Positions 10,373 through 18,853 of a stretch of DNA of 40,938 nucleotides are shown here, piece by piece; the first letter of the stretch is position 1, and every line of letters begins with the position of its first letter. Source of the stretch: a bacterium (GTDB taxonomy: Bacteria; UBA8248); assembly GCA_022828125.1 (NCBI GenBank), contig JAJEJD010000025.1, positions 1 to 40,938 of the forward strand, read 5' to 3'. The notes below the pieces were generated by a model, which saw only the letters and a program-made list of their open reading frames with translations, was not told the DNA's origin and made no database searches. The translations under genes and the position numbers were made by a program.

Positions 10373-11209
10373 TCACACATCAATCTCGAGCAAATCACGC
10401 CCCAGGATGACTTCGCCGCCGAAATCCCGCCGGACGTCTTCTTCGATCGCGCGCATGAGGCGCTCGGGTTTTTGGCGGAAATGGGTGAGGACGAGTTTCT
10501 TGACGCCCGCATTCGCCGCGATCTTCCCCGCCTGTTCTGATGAGGGGAACAGGTGGCGGGCGAGGCGTTCGGTGTGCGCGTCTTTGACTTCCGCAGCGGC
10601 CAGATAACAGCACAGTACGAGGGCGTCCGCCCCCCGCGCCAGTCGTTCCAGCCCCGCGCAGGGGACCGTATCGCCGCTGATGGCGAGGGTCTTTCCCTCC
10701 GCCTCCAGGCGGTAGCCCAGCGTCACCCAGTCGAAATCCGGGATTCCTAGGCCCTGGCCGTGCTCGACGAACTCCGCATGTACCTGCCAGCCCCCGCCCT
10801 CGCAGACCAGGCCCGCGCCGGTTTCTTTCACCTCCACCGGCTTCCATCCCCCCACGGCGGGCTCTCCCTCGGCCCGGAAGCGGATGTCCTTCGCGTAGAC
10901 CCGCTCGATGAGGGCGGTTACGATGTCCGCCGTTCCCGCCGGCCCATATACGCGCAATTCACCCGGACGGCCCTGGAGCCAGGTGCTCAGGATTACGTCG
11001 CCCAGATCGCTGATGTGGTCGTAGTGATGATGGGTGATGAAGACGGGATTCACCTGCGCGAGGGGCACGCCCGCCCGCACGAGTTGGGTGACCGCGCCTC
11101 TGCCGCAGTCGAAGAGCAGCCGCTCCTCCCCCAAGTGAACGACGAGAGAGGACCCCTGGCGCGCCGGGTCCGGCCGGGGGCCGCCCGTGCCGAGCAGGGT
11201 GATATTCAT
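10373..11209 (-). CDS. RNase Z-like metallo-beta-lactamase-fold hydrolase
   Basis: A 278-residue binuclear-metal hydrolase. It opens with MNITLLGTGGPRPDP (typical of RNase Z/arylsulfatase-like members) and has the intact HxHxDH motif in FITHHHYDH, a later EHGQGLG, the metal aspartate in AISGDTVP and a final LTHFRQ. The long frame begins further up, but the ATG at 11209 overlaps the tctA stop as ATGA, indicating translational coupling. Co-expression with a carboxylate uptake system suggests an esterase or lactonase acting on an imported substrate; a tRNA 3'-processing role is less likely. Confidence 0.82.
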   Translation of the reverse strand: MNITLLGTGGPRPDPARQGSSLVVHLGEERLLFDCGRGAVTQLVRAGVPLAQVNPVFITHHHYDHISDLGDVILSTWLQGRPGELRVYGPAGTADIVTALIERVYAKDIRFRAEGEPAVGGWKPVEVKETGAGLVCEGGGWQVHAEFVEHGQGLGIPDFDWVTLGYRLEAEGKTLAISGDTVPCAGLERLARGADALVLCCYLAAAEVKDAHTERLARHLFPSSEQAGKIAANAGVKKLVLTHFRQKPERLMRAIEEDVRRDFGGEVILGRDLLEIDV

Positions 11210-12717
11210 TCTTCCTCCTCCGCCGGGAAGTGAGGTGTGCGCTTGCCGCGCAGGAAAAACGGATAGAGGAGCAGGATAGCAGAGGCGATCCACGCGAGCA
11301 GGGCGAGGGGGTGCGCGATGAAGGTTTCATAGCTCCCGCGCGAGATGACGAGCGACTGACGCACCTTTTCCTCAAAAAGCCTACCGAGCACGAACGCGAG
11401 CACGAGCGGCGCGCCCGGATAGTTCATCTTGCGCATCATGTAGCCCAGGAGTCCAAAGACCGCCATGAGCAGGACGTCAACCGGGTTGTTGCTCACGCTG
11501 TAGGCGCCGATGCCGCAGAACAGGAGAATCAAGGGCCACAGGTAGCGGTAGGGCACGGTGAGCAGGCGCGCCCACATGCCCACCAGCGGCAGGTTGAGCA
11601 GCAGGAGCAACGCGTTTCCGGTGTACATGCTCGTCACCACTCCCCAGAAGATGGCAGGGTGCTCGGTGATCAGCAGCGGCCCCGGCTGCACGCCGTGGGT
11701 GAGGAAAGCCGCCGTGAGAACGGCCACCGCCGCGCTCGGGGCGATGCCCAGCGTGAGGAGGGGGATCATGCTGCCCGCCGTGGCGGAGTTGTTGGCCGCC
11801 TCGGGCCCCGCCACGCCCTCGATCACGCCCGTGCCGAACTTCTCGGGGCGCTTCGAGATGCGCCGCTCCAGGGAATAGGAGAGGAACGGGGGCACGATGG
11901 TGCCCATGCCGGGCAGTATCCCCATGAAGAACCCGACGATGCTCCCCCGCCCGATGGCCGGTGCGGAGTCGCGCCAGTCCTGGCGCGTGGGCCACAACCC
12001 CTTGATGCGGCCCTTGAACACTTCCATCTTCTCTGATTTCTCCAGGTTGATCAGCACCTCCGAGATGCCGAACAGGCCGATCACCAAAGGCGCGAAGCCC
12101 ACCCCGTCCATCAGGGTGAAGGTGCCGAAGTCATAGCGCGGCGTGGATTCCACGGGGTCCAGGCCGACCGTGGAGAGGAGGAATCCCAAAAGTGCGGACG
12201 CAGCGGCGCGCGGACGCGAGCCGCCGCTGAACTGGATCACCAGCAGGAAGCTCAGGCACAGGAGCGCGACCAGTTCGGGCGGGCCGATCTTCACGGCCAT
12301 TTCGGCCAGGGCGGGCGCCATGAGCGTGATGCCCAGAACGCCCAGCGTTCCCGCGATGAACGAGCCCCAGGCGCAGATGGCGAGCGCGGGTCCGGCTCTG
12401 CCCTGGCGCGCCATCTGGTAGCCGTCCAGGGTGGTCACGACCGAGGACGCCTCGCCGGGCAGGTTGAGCAGAATCGACGTGGTGGAGCCGCCGTACATCG
12501 CCCCGTAGAACACCCCCGCCATGATGATGATGGCGGCCGTCGGCTCCATCTTGATGGTGATCGGGAGCAGGAGGGACATGGTGGCGACCGGGCCCAGGCC
12601 CGGCAGCACCCCGATGGCCGTTCCCACGAAAACGCCCATGAAGCAGGCGAGGAGGTTGTACGGGGCGAGGCTCACCGAGAAGCCGAAATAGAGGTTTGCG
12701 AAAAGATCGCCCATCAA
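11206..12717 (-). CDS. tctA: Tripartite tricarboxylate transporter, large membrane subunit TctA
   Basis: A 503-residue, roughly 12-helix channel subunit of a TTT-family secondary transporter that imports carboxylates with solute delivered by TctC. The two conserved repeat signatures are VGTAIGVLPGLGPVATMSLL near the N-terminus and GFFMGILPGMGTIVPPFLSY in the middle. MYGGSTTSILLNLPGEASSVVT is also characteristic. The start overlaps the tctB stop as ATGA, and the stop overlaps the start of the downstream hydrolase in the same way. Confidence 0.95.
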   Translation of the reverse strand: MMGDLFANLYFGFSVSLAPYNLLACFMGVFVGTAIGVLPGLGPVATMSLLLPITIKMEPTAAIIIMAGVFYGAMYGGSTTSILLNLPGEASSVVTTLDGYQMARQGRAGPALAICAWGSFIAGTLGVLGITLMAPALAEMAVKIGPPELVALLCLSFLLVIQFSGGSRPRAAASALLGFLLSTVGLDPVESTPRYDFGTFTLMDGVGFAPLVIGLFGISEVLINLEKSEKMEVFKGRIKGLWPTRQDWRDSAPAIGRGSIVGFFMGILPGMGTIVPPFLSYSLERRISKRPEKFGTGVIEGVAGPEAANNSATAGSMIPLLTLGIAPSAAVAVLTAAFLTHGVQPGPLLITEHPAIFWGVVTSMYTGNALLLLLNLPLVGMWARLLTVPYRYLWPLILLFCGIGAYSVSNNPVDVLLMAVFGLLGYMMRKMNYPGAPLVLAFVLGRLFEEKVRQSLVISRGSYETFIAHPLALLAWIASAILLLYPFFLRGKRTPHFPAEEEE

Positions 12718-13175
12718 AATCCCAGCAGGCCGCGGGGGAAGTGCACGTTCAGCAGCTTGACGAAGAGCACGAAAGCCGCCGCCGATGCGACCGCCGAGAT
12801 CAGTAGACCCCGGAACAGCGGCTGGCGGTCGATAACGAGCCAGCAGAACGCCATGAAGATGAACGTCGTGGCGAGGAATCCCGAAAATTCGAGCAGGAGG
12901 CCGAAGAGCGCCGTCCCCGCCATGACGGAGAGAACCCGCCGGAACCGGTCGAGCGTGAATACGGACTCGGATTCGGTGGGCGCCTCATCTTCGGGGCTTT
13001 GACGGAGGTGTCGCGTCATCAGGTAGACCGATGTGGCCGCAAGCCCTGCGCAAATCCAGAAGGGGAAAAATCCCGGTTCGGGCCGGGTGATGCTCCCAAG
13101 ACCTAACCGGTGGGCGAACCAGCCCATGAGGATCGAGACGGCGAGCAGCGCCGCGGGAGGGGCGAATTTGCGCAC
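12714..13175 (-). CDS. tctB: Tripartite tricarboxylate transporter, small membrane subunit TctB
   Basis: 153 residues with four hydrophobic segments: residues 7-24, 38-52, about 80-110 and about 118-142. The GLGSITRPEPGFFPFWICAGL stretch is typical of TctB. A charged cytoplasmic loop (QSPEDEAPTESES) separates the two halves. It sits between tctC (10 nt upstream) and tctA (4-nt overlap), the usual TTT order. Confidence 0.92.
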   Translation of the reverse strand: MRKFAPPAALLAVSILMGWFAHRLGLGSITRPEPGFFPFWICAGLAATSVYLMTRHLRQSPEDEAPTESESVFTLDRFRRVLSVMAGTALFGLLLEFSGFLATTFIFMAFCWLVIDRQPLFRGLLISAVASAAAFVLFVKLLNVHFPRGLLGF

Positions 13176-13185
13176 GTCGCCCCCG

Positions 13186-14154
13186 CTATTTTTTCTTGAT
13201 GCCGACGGCCTTCATGATCTCCCTGGAAGTCTCGTGGTCCTGCCGGGCGAGCTTCTTCGCTCCCGCCCCGTCCACGAATTCCACCCGGAAGCCCGCCTTG
13301 TTCAGTTTTTTCACCACCGCCGGGTCGCCTGCGGTTTTCTTGAGGGCCGCGGAGAGCTTGTCGAGAACCGCCTTTGGCGTTCCCTTCGGCGCCCACAGGC
13401 CGGCCCACAGACCGATGCTCGCGCGTCCGAGTCCCTTCTCCTTCAGGGTCGGGATGTCGGGGAACTTGGGGTCCCGCGCGTTGTCCGTGATGGCCAGACC
13501 CACCAGCTTGCCCGACCGCAGGAGCGCCTGCATCGCGCCGAATCCGCCGGCGGAGAAGTCCACGTGGCCGCCCAGGGCGGCGTTGCGCGCGGGGCCGGAA
13601 CCCTTGTAGTGCACCGGGGTGGCTTTCAGGCCCCTGATGGCGAGAACCGCCGCCATGGTGAGATACGGCGCGGTCGGCGCCCCGCTCGTGCCGTAGTTCA
13701 GCTTTCCGGGGTTTTTCTTGATGTAGGCGAGCAGGCCGTCGAGGTCCTTCCAGCGCTTGTCGGGCTTGGAGACGACCCCCGTCGCGCCGAAAGCGTACGC
13801 GCCGATGTACTCGTAGTCATCGAGCGCGAAGGGCAGGGTGCGCAGCGCCGTTCCTACGGTCAAGGGCGCGGACATGGTGGAGAGGATGGTGTAGCCGTCC
13901 GGCTTGGCCTTCTTCACGTAGGTGTAGGCGATGGCGCCTCCGGCGCCGGGCTTGTTGACGAGCTGGATGGCGCCCCCGAAATTCTTCTGGAGCGCGGGAT
14001 GGATGATGCGAATCGTGGTATCCCCGGGCCCTCCCGGCGGGAAAGAGATGATGAACTGTACGGGATAGCTGGGATAATTGGCCGAATGCGCGCTTTGTAA
14101 GGGCAGGCAGACTAGCGCGACGACGAACAGGAGAAACAGCGAACGACGAGGCAT
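13186..14154 (-). CDS. tctC: Tripartite tricarboxylate transporter substrate-binding protein TctC
   Basis: A 322-residue periplasmic binding protein (Bug/TctC family). Signal peptide MPRRSLFLLFVVALVCLPLQSAHSA precedes YPVQFIISFPPGGPGDTTIR, and NKPGAGGAIAYTYVKKAKPDGYT is the family's ligand-loop signature. The start is the second ATG (14154): GGAGG lies 7 nt before it, inside the alternative start at 14169. First gene of tctCBA-hydrolase. Ligands of this family are di- and tricarboxylates or aromatic acids; the exact one is not readable. Confidence 0.94.
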   Translation of the reverse strand: MPRRSLFLLFVVALVCLPLQSAHSANYPSYPVQFIISFPPGGPGDTTIRIIHPALQKNFGGAIQLVNKPGAGGAIAYTYVKKAKPDGYTILSTMSAPLTVGTALRTLPFALDDYEYIGAYAFGATGVVSKPDKRWKDLDGLLAYIKKNPGKLNYGTSGAPTAPYLTMAAVLAIRGLKATPVHYKGSGPARNAALGGHVDFSAGGFGAMQALLRSGKLVGLAITDNARDPKFPDIPTLKEKGLGRASIGLWAGLWAPKGTPKAVLDKLSAALKKTAGDPAVVKKLNKAGFRVEFVDGAGAKKLARQDHETSREIMKAVGIKKK

Positions 14155-14523
14155 GACGTTTTCCTCCATGCTGCAGGAGATGCGGGGAACCGCGCCGCCC
14201 CCGGCATATCTCCTGGCTCAGGACCGAAAAAACCTCTTCCATGCGGATTGTCTTTAGTTTTCGGGAGTATAGCAAAACGGCGCGCGGGCCGCCATTGGAT
14301 GAGATCGGAGCCTTAGCCGTCATTCCGGCTTTCGCCGGAATTGACGATGCCTATGCTCGGTCGATAAACAAGAATGGACAGATCGCGACCTGTCCCTACG
14401 GACTTGAAAAACGGAAATAATTGCAAATGGCCTGGAAAAAGTTGATATTAGGCCTTTTGCAATTCTTTGTCCGGCTGAAGTGGTGAGGCGCGCATATCAG
14501 CCGATAGACGAAAGGAGTCCGAG
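14155..14523. repeat. Intergenic region with two palindromic repeats
   Basis: Between the divergent tctC and the next hydrolase gene. It carries a REP-like palindrome (CGTCATTCCGGC...GCCGGAATTGACG, 14318-14346) and most of the 28-nt palindrome (14376-14400). Promoters for both genes must lie here, but I see no unambiguous -35/-10 pair. Confidence 0.7.
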
Positions 14524-15468
14524 ATGAACGCTTCTGCGAAGGATGGCTGGAAACCTCTGGACTGGGCGGATTTTCCGGAGGGGTTCACCCCCTTCTTCCT
14601 TGACCCGACGGGGGCGCTGCTGGACGCGAAGGAGCTCTCTCCGGGGGTGTACGCGCTTCTTTCCTCCGTCCCCAACGTGGACAACGCCGGCTTCATCGTG
14701 GGTGACAGAGACGTGCTGGTGGTCGACGCCCACATCAACCCGGCCATGGCGCGCCAGATTCAGGAGCGGGTGCGCGAGGTGACCGACAAGCCCATACGCT
14801 ATCTCGTCAACTCCAACTACCACGGGGACCACACCTTCGGGAACTGCGCGTTTCCGGCCGAGACGGTGATCATCCAGCACCGCCGGACGGCGGAACTCGT
14901 TCCCTGGCACGAGGAAGAGAGGCGCTTCATGCTGCCCTGCGTGGGGAACGACCCGAAGATTCTGGAGGGGGTGGAACTGCGCCGCGCCGACGTCGTCTTC
15001 GACGACTACCTGCGGGTCGACCTGGGGGGAAAGGTGGTGGAGCTGCACTATTTCGGCCCGGCGAACACCCCCGGCGACACCATCACCTATGTCCCCGAGG
15101 CGAAGGTCGCCTGGACGGGCAACATGACGGGCGGAAACCTGATCGTCCCCCTGGAGAGCGACGCGCCGACCTACATGAACTCGATCGCGCGCCTCGCCCA
15201 GGCGCTCGAGGTCGAAACCCTCATACCCGCCCACAACCCCATGTCGGGGCCGGACCTCCTGGGCGGGTACATGCAATACCTGAGCGACGTAACCCAGGCC
15301 GTACGCGGCGCCGTCAGCGCCGGATGGACGCTCGCCGAGGCGATGGAGCGAATCCCGCTCGACCTCGACAGGCCCTACGCCCCGCCCGCGGATCACCCGC
15401 GGTTCGACTTCTTCCAGGACCTTCACAGCTACGCCGTGATGAAGACCTTCCAGTCCTTCACGGGGTGA
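14524..15468 (+). CDS. Metallo-beta-lactamase-fold protein with substituted metal ligands
   Basis: 314 residues of the metallo-beta-lactamase fold (DNAGFIVGDRDVLVVDAH, then the zinc-loop region). The expected HxHxDH reads Asn98-x-His100-x-Asp102-His103. The His of the usual GPAHTPGD is Asn181, the bridging Asp of the usual TGD is Asn200, and the last His (PAH, His237) is kept. This suggests altered or lost metal binding. Start ATG follows AAAGGAGTCCGAG with good spacing. Function unknown; relatives are annotated as cyclases or quinoprotein-associated hydrolases. Confidence 0.8.
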   Translation: MNASAKDGWKPLDWADFPEGFTPFFLDPTGALLDAKELSPGVYALLSSVPNVDNAGFIVGDRDVLVVDAHINPAMARQIQERVREVTDKPIRYLVNSNYHGDHTFGNCAFPAETVIIQHRRTAELVPWHEEERRFMLPCVGNDPKILEGVELRRADVVFDDYLRVDLGGKVVELHYFGPANTPGDTITYVPEAKVAWTGNMTGGNLIVPLESDAPTYMNSIARLAQALEVETLIPAHNPMSGPDLLGGYMQYLSDVTQAVRGAVSAGWTLAEAMERIPLDLDRPYAPPADHPRFDFFQDLHSYAVMKTFQSFTG

Positions 15469-15532
15469 CGGTGCGCCTTCAGGGCGGCCGCAATGTCGAC
15501 TGGAACCGAGGAGGGTGAAATTCCCCTTATCC

Positions 15533-15970
15533 CTACTCCAGATACGCGCCGAGATTATCCAGGCACTCGACCCAGCCTCCCTGGTGCTCGTCGCGCATGT
15601 TCTCGTCCGGGAATCCCTCATGCGTGAGGACGACCGCGGTCTCATCGCCCTCTCCGGTGAAATCGATGCTCACGAGGGTTTCGGGATAATCCCACTCCCC
15701 CCGATCCCACCGGAAGGTGAAGACGAGCCGCTCGGGAGGAGTGATTTCGACGAACTCCCCGTTCAGGTAGAAAGACTCGCCCTCGTCGGTGCGCATCTCG
15801 ACGCGGTATTTCCCGCCGACTTCCAGGTCCATCTCCACCGAGGGGACGGTGTGCCCCTCCGTTCCCCACCACTGCTTTAACGCCTCGGCTTGCGTCCACG
15901 CGGCGAAGACTCTCTCCCTCGGTGCCTGGAAGGTTCGCTTGATGATGAGTGTGTTTGTCATTTCGATCAT
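15533..15970 (-). CDS. AHSA1/SRPBCC-domain protein
   Basis: 145 residues (142 if the ATG at 15961 is used). A START-like SRPBCC fold of the activator-of-Hsp90-ATPase-1-like group: ITRTF-type opening (IIKRTFQAPRERVFAAWTQ), WWG near residue 40, LVFTFRW, and a C-terminal LTHEGFPDENMRDEHQGGW. In bacteria these proteins bind hydrophobic ligands and are usually encoded behind an ArsR-type regulator, as here. The ATG at 15970 overlaps the regulator's stop as ATGA. Confidence 0.92.
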   Translation of the reverse strand: MIEMTNTLIIKRTFQAPRERVFAAWTQAEALKQWWGTEGHTVPSVEMDLEVGGKYRVEMRTDEGESFYLNGEFVEITPPERLVFTFRWDRGEWDYPETLVSIDFTGEGDETAVVLTHEGFPDENMRDEHQGGWVECLDNLGAYLE

Positions 15971-16308
15971 TTCGAAGTCTCCGTGTCAGTTGTTTCATCG
16001 AGATAGCGGGCGAGGGCATCGAATCCCTCCTCCCAGAACCGCTGGTGGAAATCGAGCCATTCGGACGCCTCGCGCATCGCTTCGGCCTTCAAGCTCAGGC
16101 GATGGACGCGGCCTCTTTTTTCCCTATGGATCAGGCCGGCGCGCTCCAAAACGCGCAGATGCTTCGAGATCGCCGGCAGGGAAATATCGAAAGGGGCGGC
16201 CAGGCCGGTGACGGTTGCTTCTCCCCGGGAGAGACGCGAGAGTATGGCCCGCCTCGTGGGGTCCGAGAGCGCGGAAAAAGTCGCGTCGAGACCGGCTCCT
16301 GCGTTCAT
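15967..16308 (-). CDS. ArsR-family HTH regulator
   Basis: 113 residues with the winged-helix core LDATFSALSDPTRRAILSRL, GEATVTGLAAPFDISLPAISKHLRVLERAGL and wing EKRGRVHRLSLK. No cysteine metal site is visible, so it belongs to the non-metal group paired with AHSA1 proteins. The frame is open further upstream, but ATG at 16308 begins the conserved domain, with AAGGAGGG 11 nt before it. First gene of a two-gene operon. Confidence 0.92.
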   Translation of the reverse strand: MNAGAGLDATFSALSDPTRRAILSRLSRGEATVTGLAAPFDISLPAISKHLRVLERAGLIHREKRGRVHRLSLKAEAMREASEWLDFHQRFWEEGFDALARYLDETTDTETSK

Positions 16309-16796
16309 GGGTCGGCATACCCTCCTTCCTGGTGGGCGGAAAAGTTCCGCAAAAACAGGGAATGAATTTCTCAATCGACTTACGCTAGTAAAATGACTCC
16401 CCCCTTGAGGGCTGTTGAAAAAGCCTGACCTGCCCCCTCGCAAACCGCCAACGCCTCATTCCTCACCCTGAGTAGCCGCCGAAGGCGGCGTATCGAAGGG
16501 CGAGCCTCGCGCCGGGCGAGAGGGCATCCTTCGATACGCGGCTCCGCCGCTACTCAGGATGAGGCGAGGAGGGGGTTGTTGGAGAAGCCCACTATGCGTC
16601 CGGTCGGTGGCGTGATGATCTCGTAGGGACAGGCCTCCGTGCCTGTCCTGATGGCAACCATCCTGCAAAGGACAACCACGGAGGGCAGGACAACCCCGAG
16701 AAGGGATTGTCCCTACAACCGCCATTCCTCCTTTATCGGACTTTTTCAACAACCCCTCATCGGTTGTCTCCAACTCTCCTCCTCCGCGGGTTGACC
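16309..16796. repeat. Repeat-dense intergenic island
   Basis: No gene. An outer inverted pair, TGTTGAAAAAG (16410-16420) and CTTTTTCAACAA (16740-16751), encloses nested inverted repeats. One has arms CCTGAGTAGC...GTATCGAAGG (about 16465-16499) against CCTTCGATAC...GCTACTCAGG (about 16529-16559). The other is a diverged GTAGGGACAGG...GTCCCTAC pair (16622-16719). The layout resembles a non-autonomous, MITE-like accumulation site. Confidence 0.65.
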
Positions 16797-17315
16797 TCAA
16801 AACGCCCAGCCGAATCCGGTGATGAAGCCCCGGAGGTAGCAGATCTGCCCGCAGTGCTGGTGATAATCGGTGGCCACTCTCCCCAGGTATTCTCCCGTCT
16901 TGGCGGAGTTGCCGCCGATGTCGGTCATTTCCTTTTCGAGGTCCTCCGCCGAAAGCGCTTCCAGGGTGGATAGCGTCCTCTCCCGGACGGCGTTGGCGTA
17001 GCCGATCAGGTCCTGTTTCGTGAATTTGAGACTCATCACCTGTTCGAGCGAATCCCCGAATCCGATTTGTTTCGGCTCTGCCTCCATGTCGAATTTCTCG
17101 TGCCATTTCCCGGCGACCCAGACCTGCTCCGCTCCGGCGACGGCCGCAAAGGCGCAATCCTCGACCCTCGTCTTGTGCCACATCAACCAGCTGATGGGGT
17201 TGTCCTGGTCGCTGGGCCGCTTCATGAGGTCCTCATCGTCGAGGCCCTTCAGGGCCCGTTTCACGAGACCGTCGCTCATCTCGAATGTGAAGGCGATCAT
17301 CTGCGCTCCGTTCAT
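16797..17315 (-). CDS. DinB/YfiT-family metal-binding four-helix protein
   Basis: 172 residues. The DinB-fold signatures are WLMWHKTRVED (His47) and VATDYHQHCGQICYLRG (His152, His154), which together make the usual three-His metal site. Many DinB proteins are thiol-dependent transferases (mycothiol, bacillithiol), but the role here is unknown. The 5' region (17316-17370) is homologous to 17943-17998, which precedes a small frame also starting ATGAACGG. No clear terminator follows. Confidence 0.85.
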   Translation of the reverse strand: MNGAQMIAFTFEMSDGLVKRALKGLDDEDLMKRPSDQDNPISWLMWHKTRVEDCAFAAVAGAEQVWVAGKWHEKFDMEAEPKQIGFGDSLEQVMSLKFTKQDLIGYANAVRERTLSTLEALSAEDLEKEMTDIGGNSAKTGEYLGRVATDYHQHCGQICYLRGFITGFGWAF

Positions 17316-17394
17316 GGGAACTCCCCTTGTTGAGTAATGCGTGGAATGATTTCGTGATTCACCATATAAGTCTCAGCTTCTGGTTGTATGTTCG

Positions 17395-17808
17395 TCAGAT
17401 GAGTTTCTCTTCGCGGTGGATGAAGCCGATGCAAAGGCCGAACACGCCGAATTGGAGCAGCAGGTAGAGGGTTTCCATCCAGATGAACGCCGACGCGCCC
17501 GGCACCTCCTGCTTGGCGACGAAGGCGAGCACGTGGGAAGTCCAGAAGAAGGCGCCGGTGAGGAGCGCGAACCTGAACCCCCGCCGGAAACTGCTTCCCT
17601 CGGGCTTCAGCATCGGGAACAGGGCGCAGAGCAGAACGCCCTGGAGCACGATGGTGAGCAGGCCGAGCAGAAAGTTCGGCTCTCCCTCGAAGTAGCCGAA
17701 CGATTCGTATCTCTCCTTGAAAAGGAGCACATGCCAGCCCACGGCGAGAAGGAACGTGCAGATCGTATAGGCGGCGGTTCCCAGGATCAGTTTCTTGAAG
17801 TTCATCAT
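17395..17808 (-). CDS. Uncharacterised four-helix membrane protein
   Basis: About 137 residues with four predicted membrane segments near residues 6-28, 45-65, 78-98 and 108-130. The stretch FKERYESFGYFEGEPNFLLG between the first two segments is recognisable from uncharacterised bacterial membrane proteins. GTG (17811) and ATG (17808, 17805) are all possible starts. The stop of the small frame 17808-17942 overlaps the start, so its translation may be coupled. No function can be assigned. Confidence 0.75.
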   Translation of the reverse strand: MMNFKKLILGTAAYTICTFLLAVGWHVLLFKERYESFGYFEGEPNFLLGLLTIVLQGVLLCALFPMLKPEGSSFRRGFRFALLTGAFFWTSHVLAFVAKQEVPGASAFIWMETLYLLLQFGVFGLCIGFIHREEKLI

Positions 17809-17942
17809 CACGCCCCCATGCCAGGATGTAAGGAGGATGCTATGTCCGCTGTTGAATCCGCGCAGGGGGACCTCCTCTCCGAGCGACCTCCTGCCCGGAT
17901 GATTCGGTCCAGCGCGCCGGGGAGTATTTTTACGCCGTTCAT
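17808..17942 (-). pseudogene. Small frame, possibly the truncated 5' end of a DinB-like paralogue
   Basis: ATG at 17942 begins a 44-codon frame (MNGVKILPGALDRIIRAGGR...) that ends on a TGA overlapping the start of the membrane-protein gene. Its start codon and the preceding 55 nt are homologous to the start of the DinB gene at 17315. It could be a remnant of a duplicated DinB-type gene, or a leader peptide that feeds ribosomes into the membrane-protein gene. The rest shows no recognisable domain. Confidence 0.45.
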
Positions 17943-17983
17943 GGAAAGCTCCTGTTATGAGTAGTCATGAGATGATTTAATGA

Positions 17984-17999
17984 TTAACCATATGGTTAA
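17984..17999. promoter_or_regulatory. Perfect 16-nt palindrome, candidate operator
   Basis: TTAACCATATGGTTAA is a perfect palindrome in the AT-rich 5' region of the small frame and membrane-protein gene. A decayed version (TGATTCACCATATAAG) lies at the same place upstream of the DinB gene. Operators of this size and symmetry suit ArsR-family dimers, and one such regulator is encoded nearby; binding is inference. Confidence 0.5.
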
Positions 18000-18136
18000 A
18001 TATATGACATTCCGAACTTACGGTCAACATGCCGCCGGGACAGGATTTGCGGTCGCCCGTCTTGTCGGGGAGCGGGTTATGGGCCATGCTTGCGTGGTGT
18101 TCGCCTCGCCGCCCGAGGACCGAGACGGGTGAGTTC

Positions 18137-18853
18137 ATGAAATCGTTTCTCTTAAGACCCCTGGCCTGGATTGTCGCCATACTCCTGCTGCCCGCCTGCT
18201 GGGGGGCGGCGCTCGCGTTCGGCAAGATCCTCCCGGCCGCTTTTTTCGCTGGTGGCGGGGGTTCATATTGGCCCGCGCCCGAGGGCTGGGCCTTCATCGC
18301 GGGCGCCTGCGCGTACGCCGTCTGGCACCGCCTGCGTCCGCCCGAGTTTCTCTACGCCTTCGTGCACGAGTTCACGCACATGGCCTTCGCCCTGCTCACG
18401 GGGGAGAAGGTGCGTTCGTTCGAGGTAGGCCGGGGGAGCGGGAAGGTGGGCTTGAGCGGCACGAACCCGCTCATCACCTTGGCGCCTTACTTCTTCCCGC
18501 TGCCTACGGTCGCCGTCCTGATTCTGGGAGCGCTGCTCGACTGGATTTTCGGATACGAGGAGATTCGCTGGGTGGCGGCGTTTCTCGCAGGCCTCACGCT
18601 GTGCCTGCACGTGCTCATGACGCTGCGCGCGCTGGGCGCGTCGCAGCCCGACATCGCACGGGGCGGGCGGATTTTCTCCTGGGCCTTCATCTTCTTTTTC
18701 GGGCTCGTATTCATCGGCGGCGCCGCGCTCGTCTCGGCGGGCGGGTGGGGTATGGCGGCCCTATACGGCGTCTCCATCTGGCGCGAAAGCCTGGATGCGT
18801 ATGCGCTGCTCCTCGGCCTGGTGGAGCGGATCGCATGGAGTCTCGGATCGTGA
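18137..18853 (+). CDS. M50-like integral membrane metallopeptidase
   Basis: 238 residues with about six hydrophobic segments. A zinc-protease HExxH motif is seen at residues 77-81 (VHEFTHMAFALLTGE), next to a membrane segment, as in M50 site-2-type proteases. SGTNPLITLAPYFFPLPTVAVLI further on resembles the NP(L/D)G-type second motif region of that group. ATG 18137 is chosen because the upstream frame has no hydrophobic or conserved start; no strong Shine-Dalgarno is visible. The stop overlaps the following lipoprotein gene, so the two probably act together at the envelope. The substrate is unknown. Confidence 0.7.
   Translation: MKSFLLRPLAWIVAILLLPACWGAALAFGKILPAAFFAGGGGSYWPAPEGWAFIAGACAYAVWHRLRPPEFLYAFVHEFTHMAFALLTGEKVRSFEVGRGSGKVGLSGTNPLITLAPYFFPLPTVAVLILGALLDWIFGYEEIRWVAAFLAGLTLCLHVLMTLRALGASQPDIARGGRIFSWAFIFFFGLVFIGGAALVSAGGWGMAALYGVSIWRESLDAYALLLGLVERIAWSLGS

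Noticed and set aside
18268-18849. Long arginine-rich frame overlapping the M50-like gene
   Set aside because: It is a shadow in another frame; only its downstream part from 18835/18850 encodes a protein with a signal peptide and normal composition.
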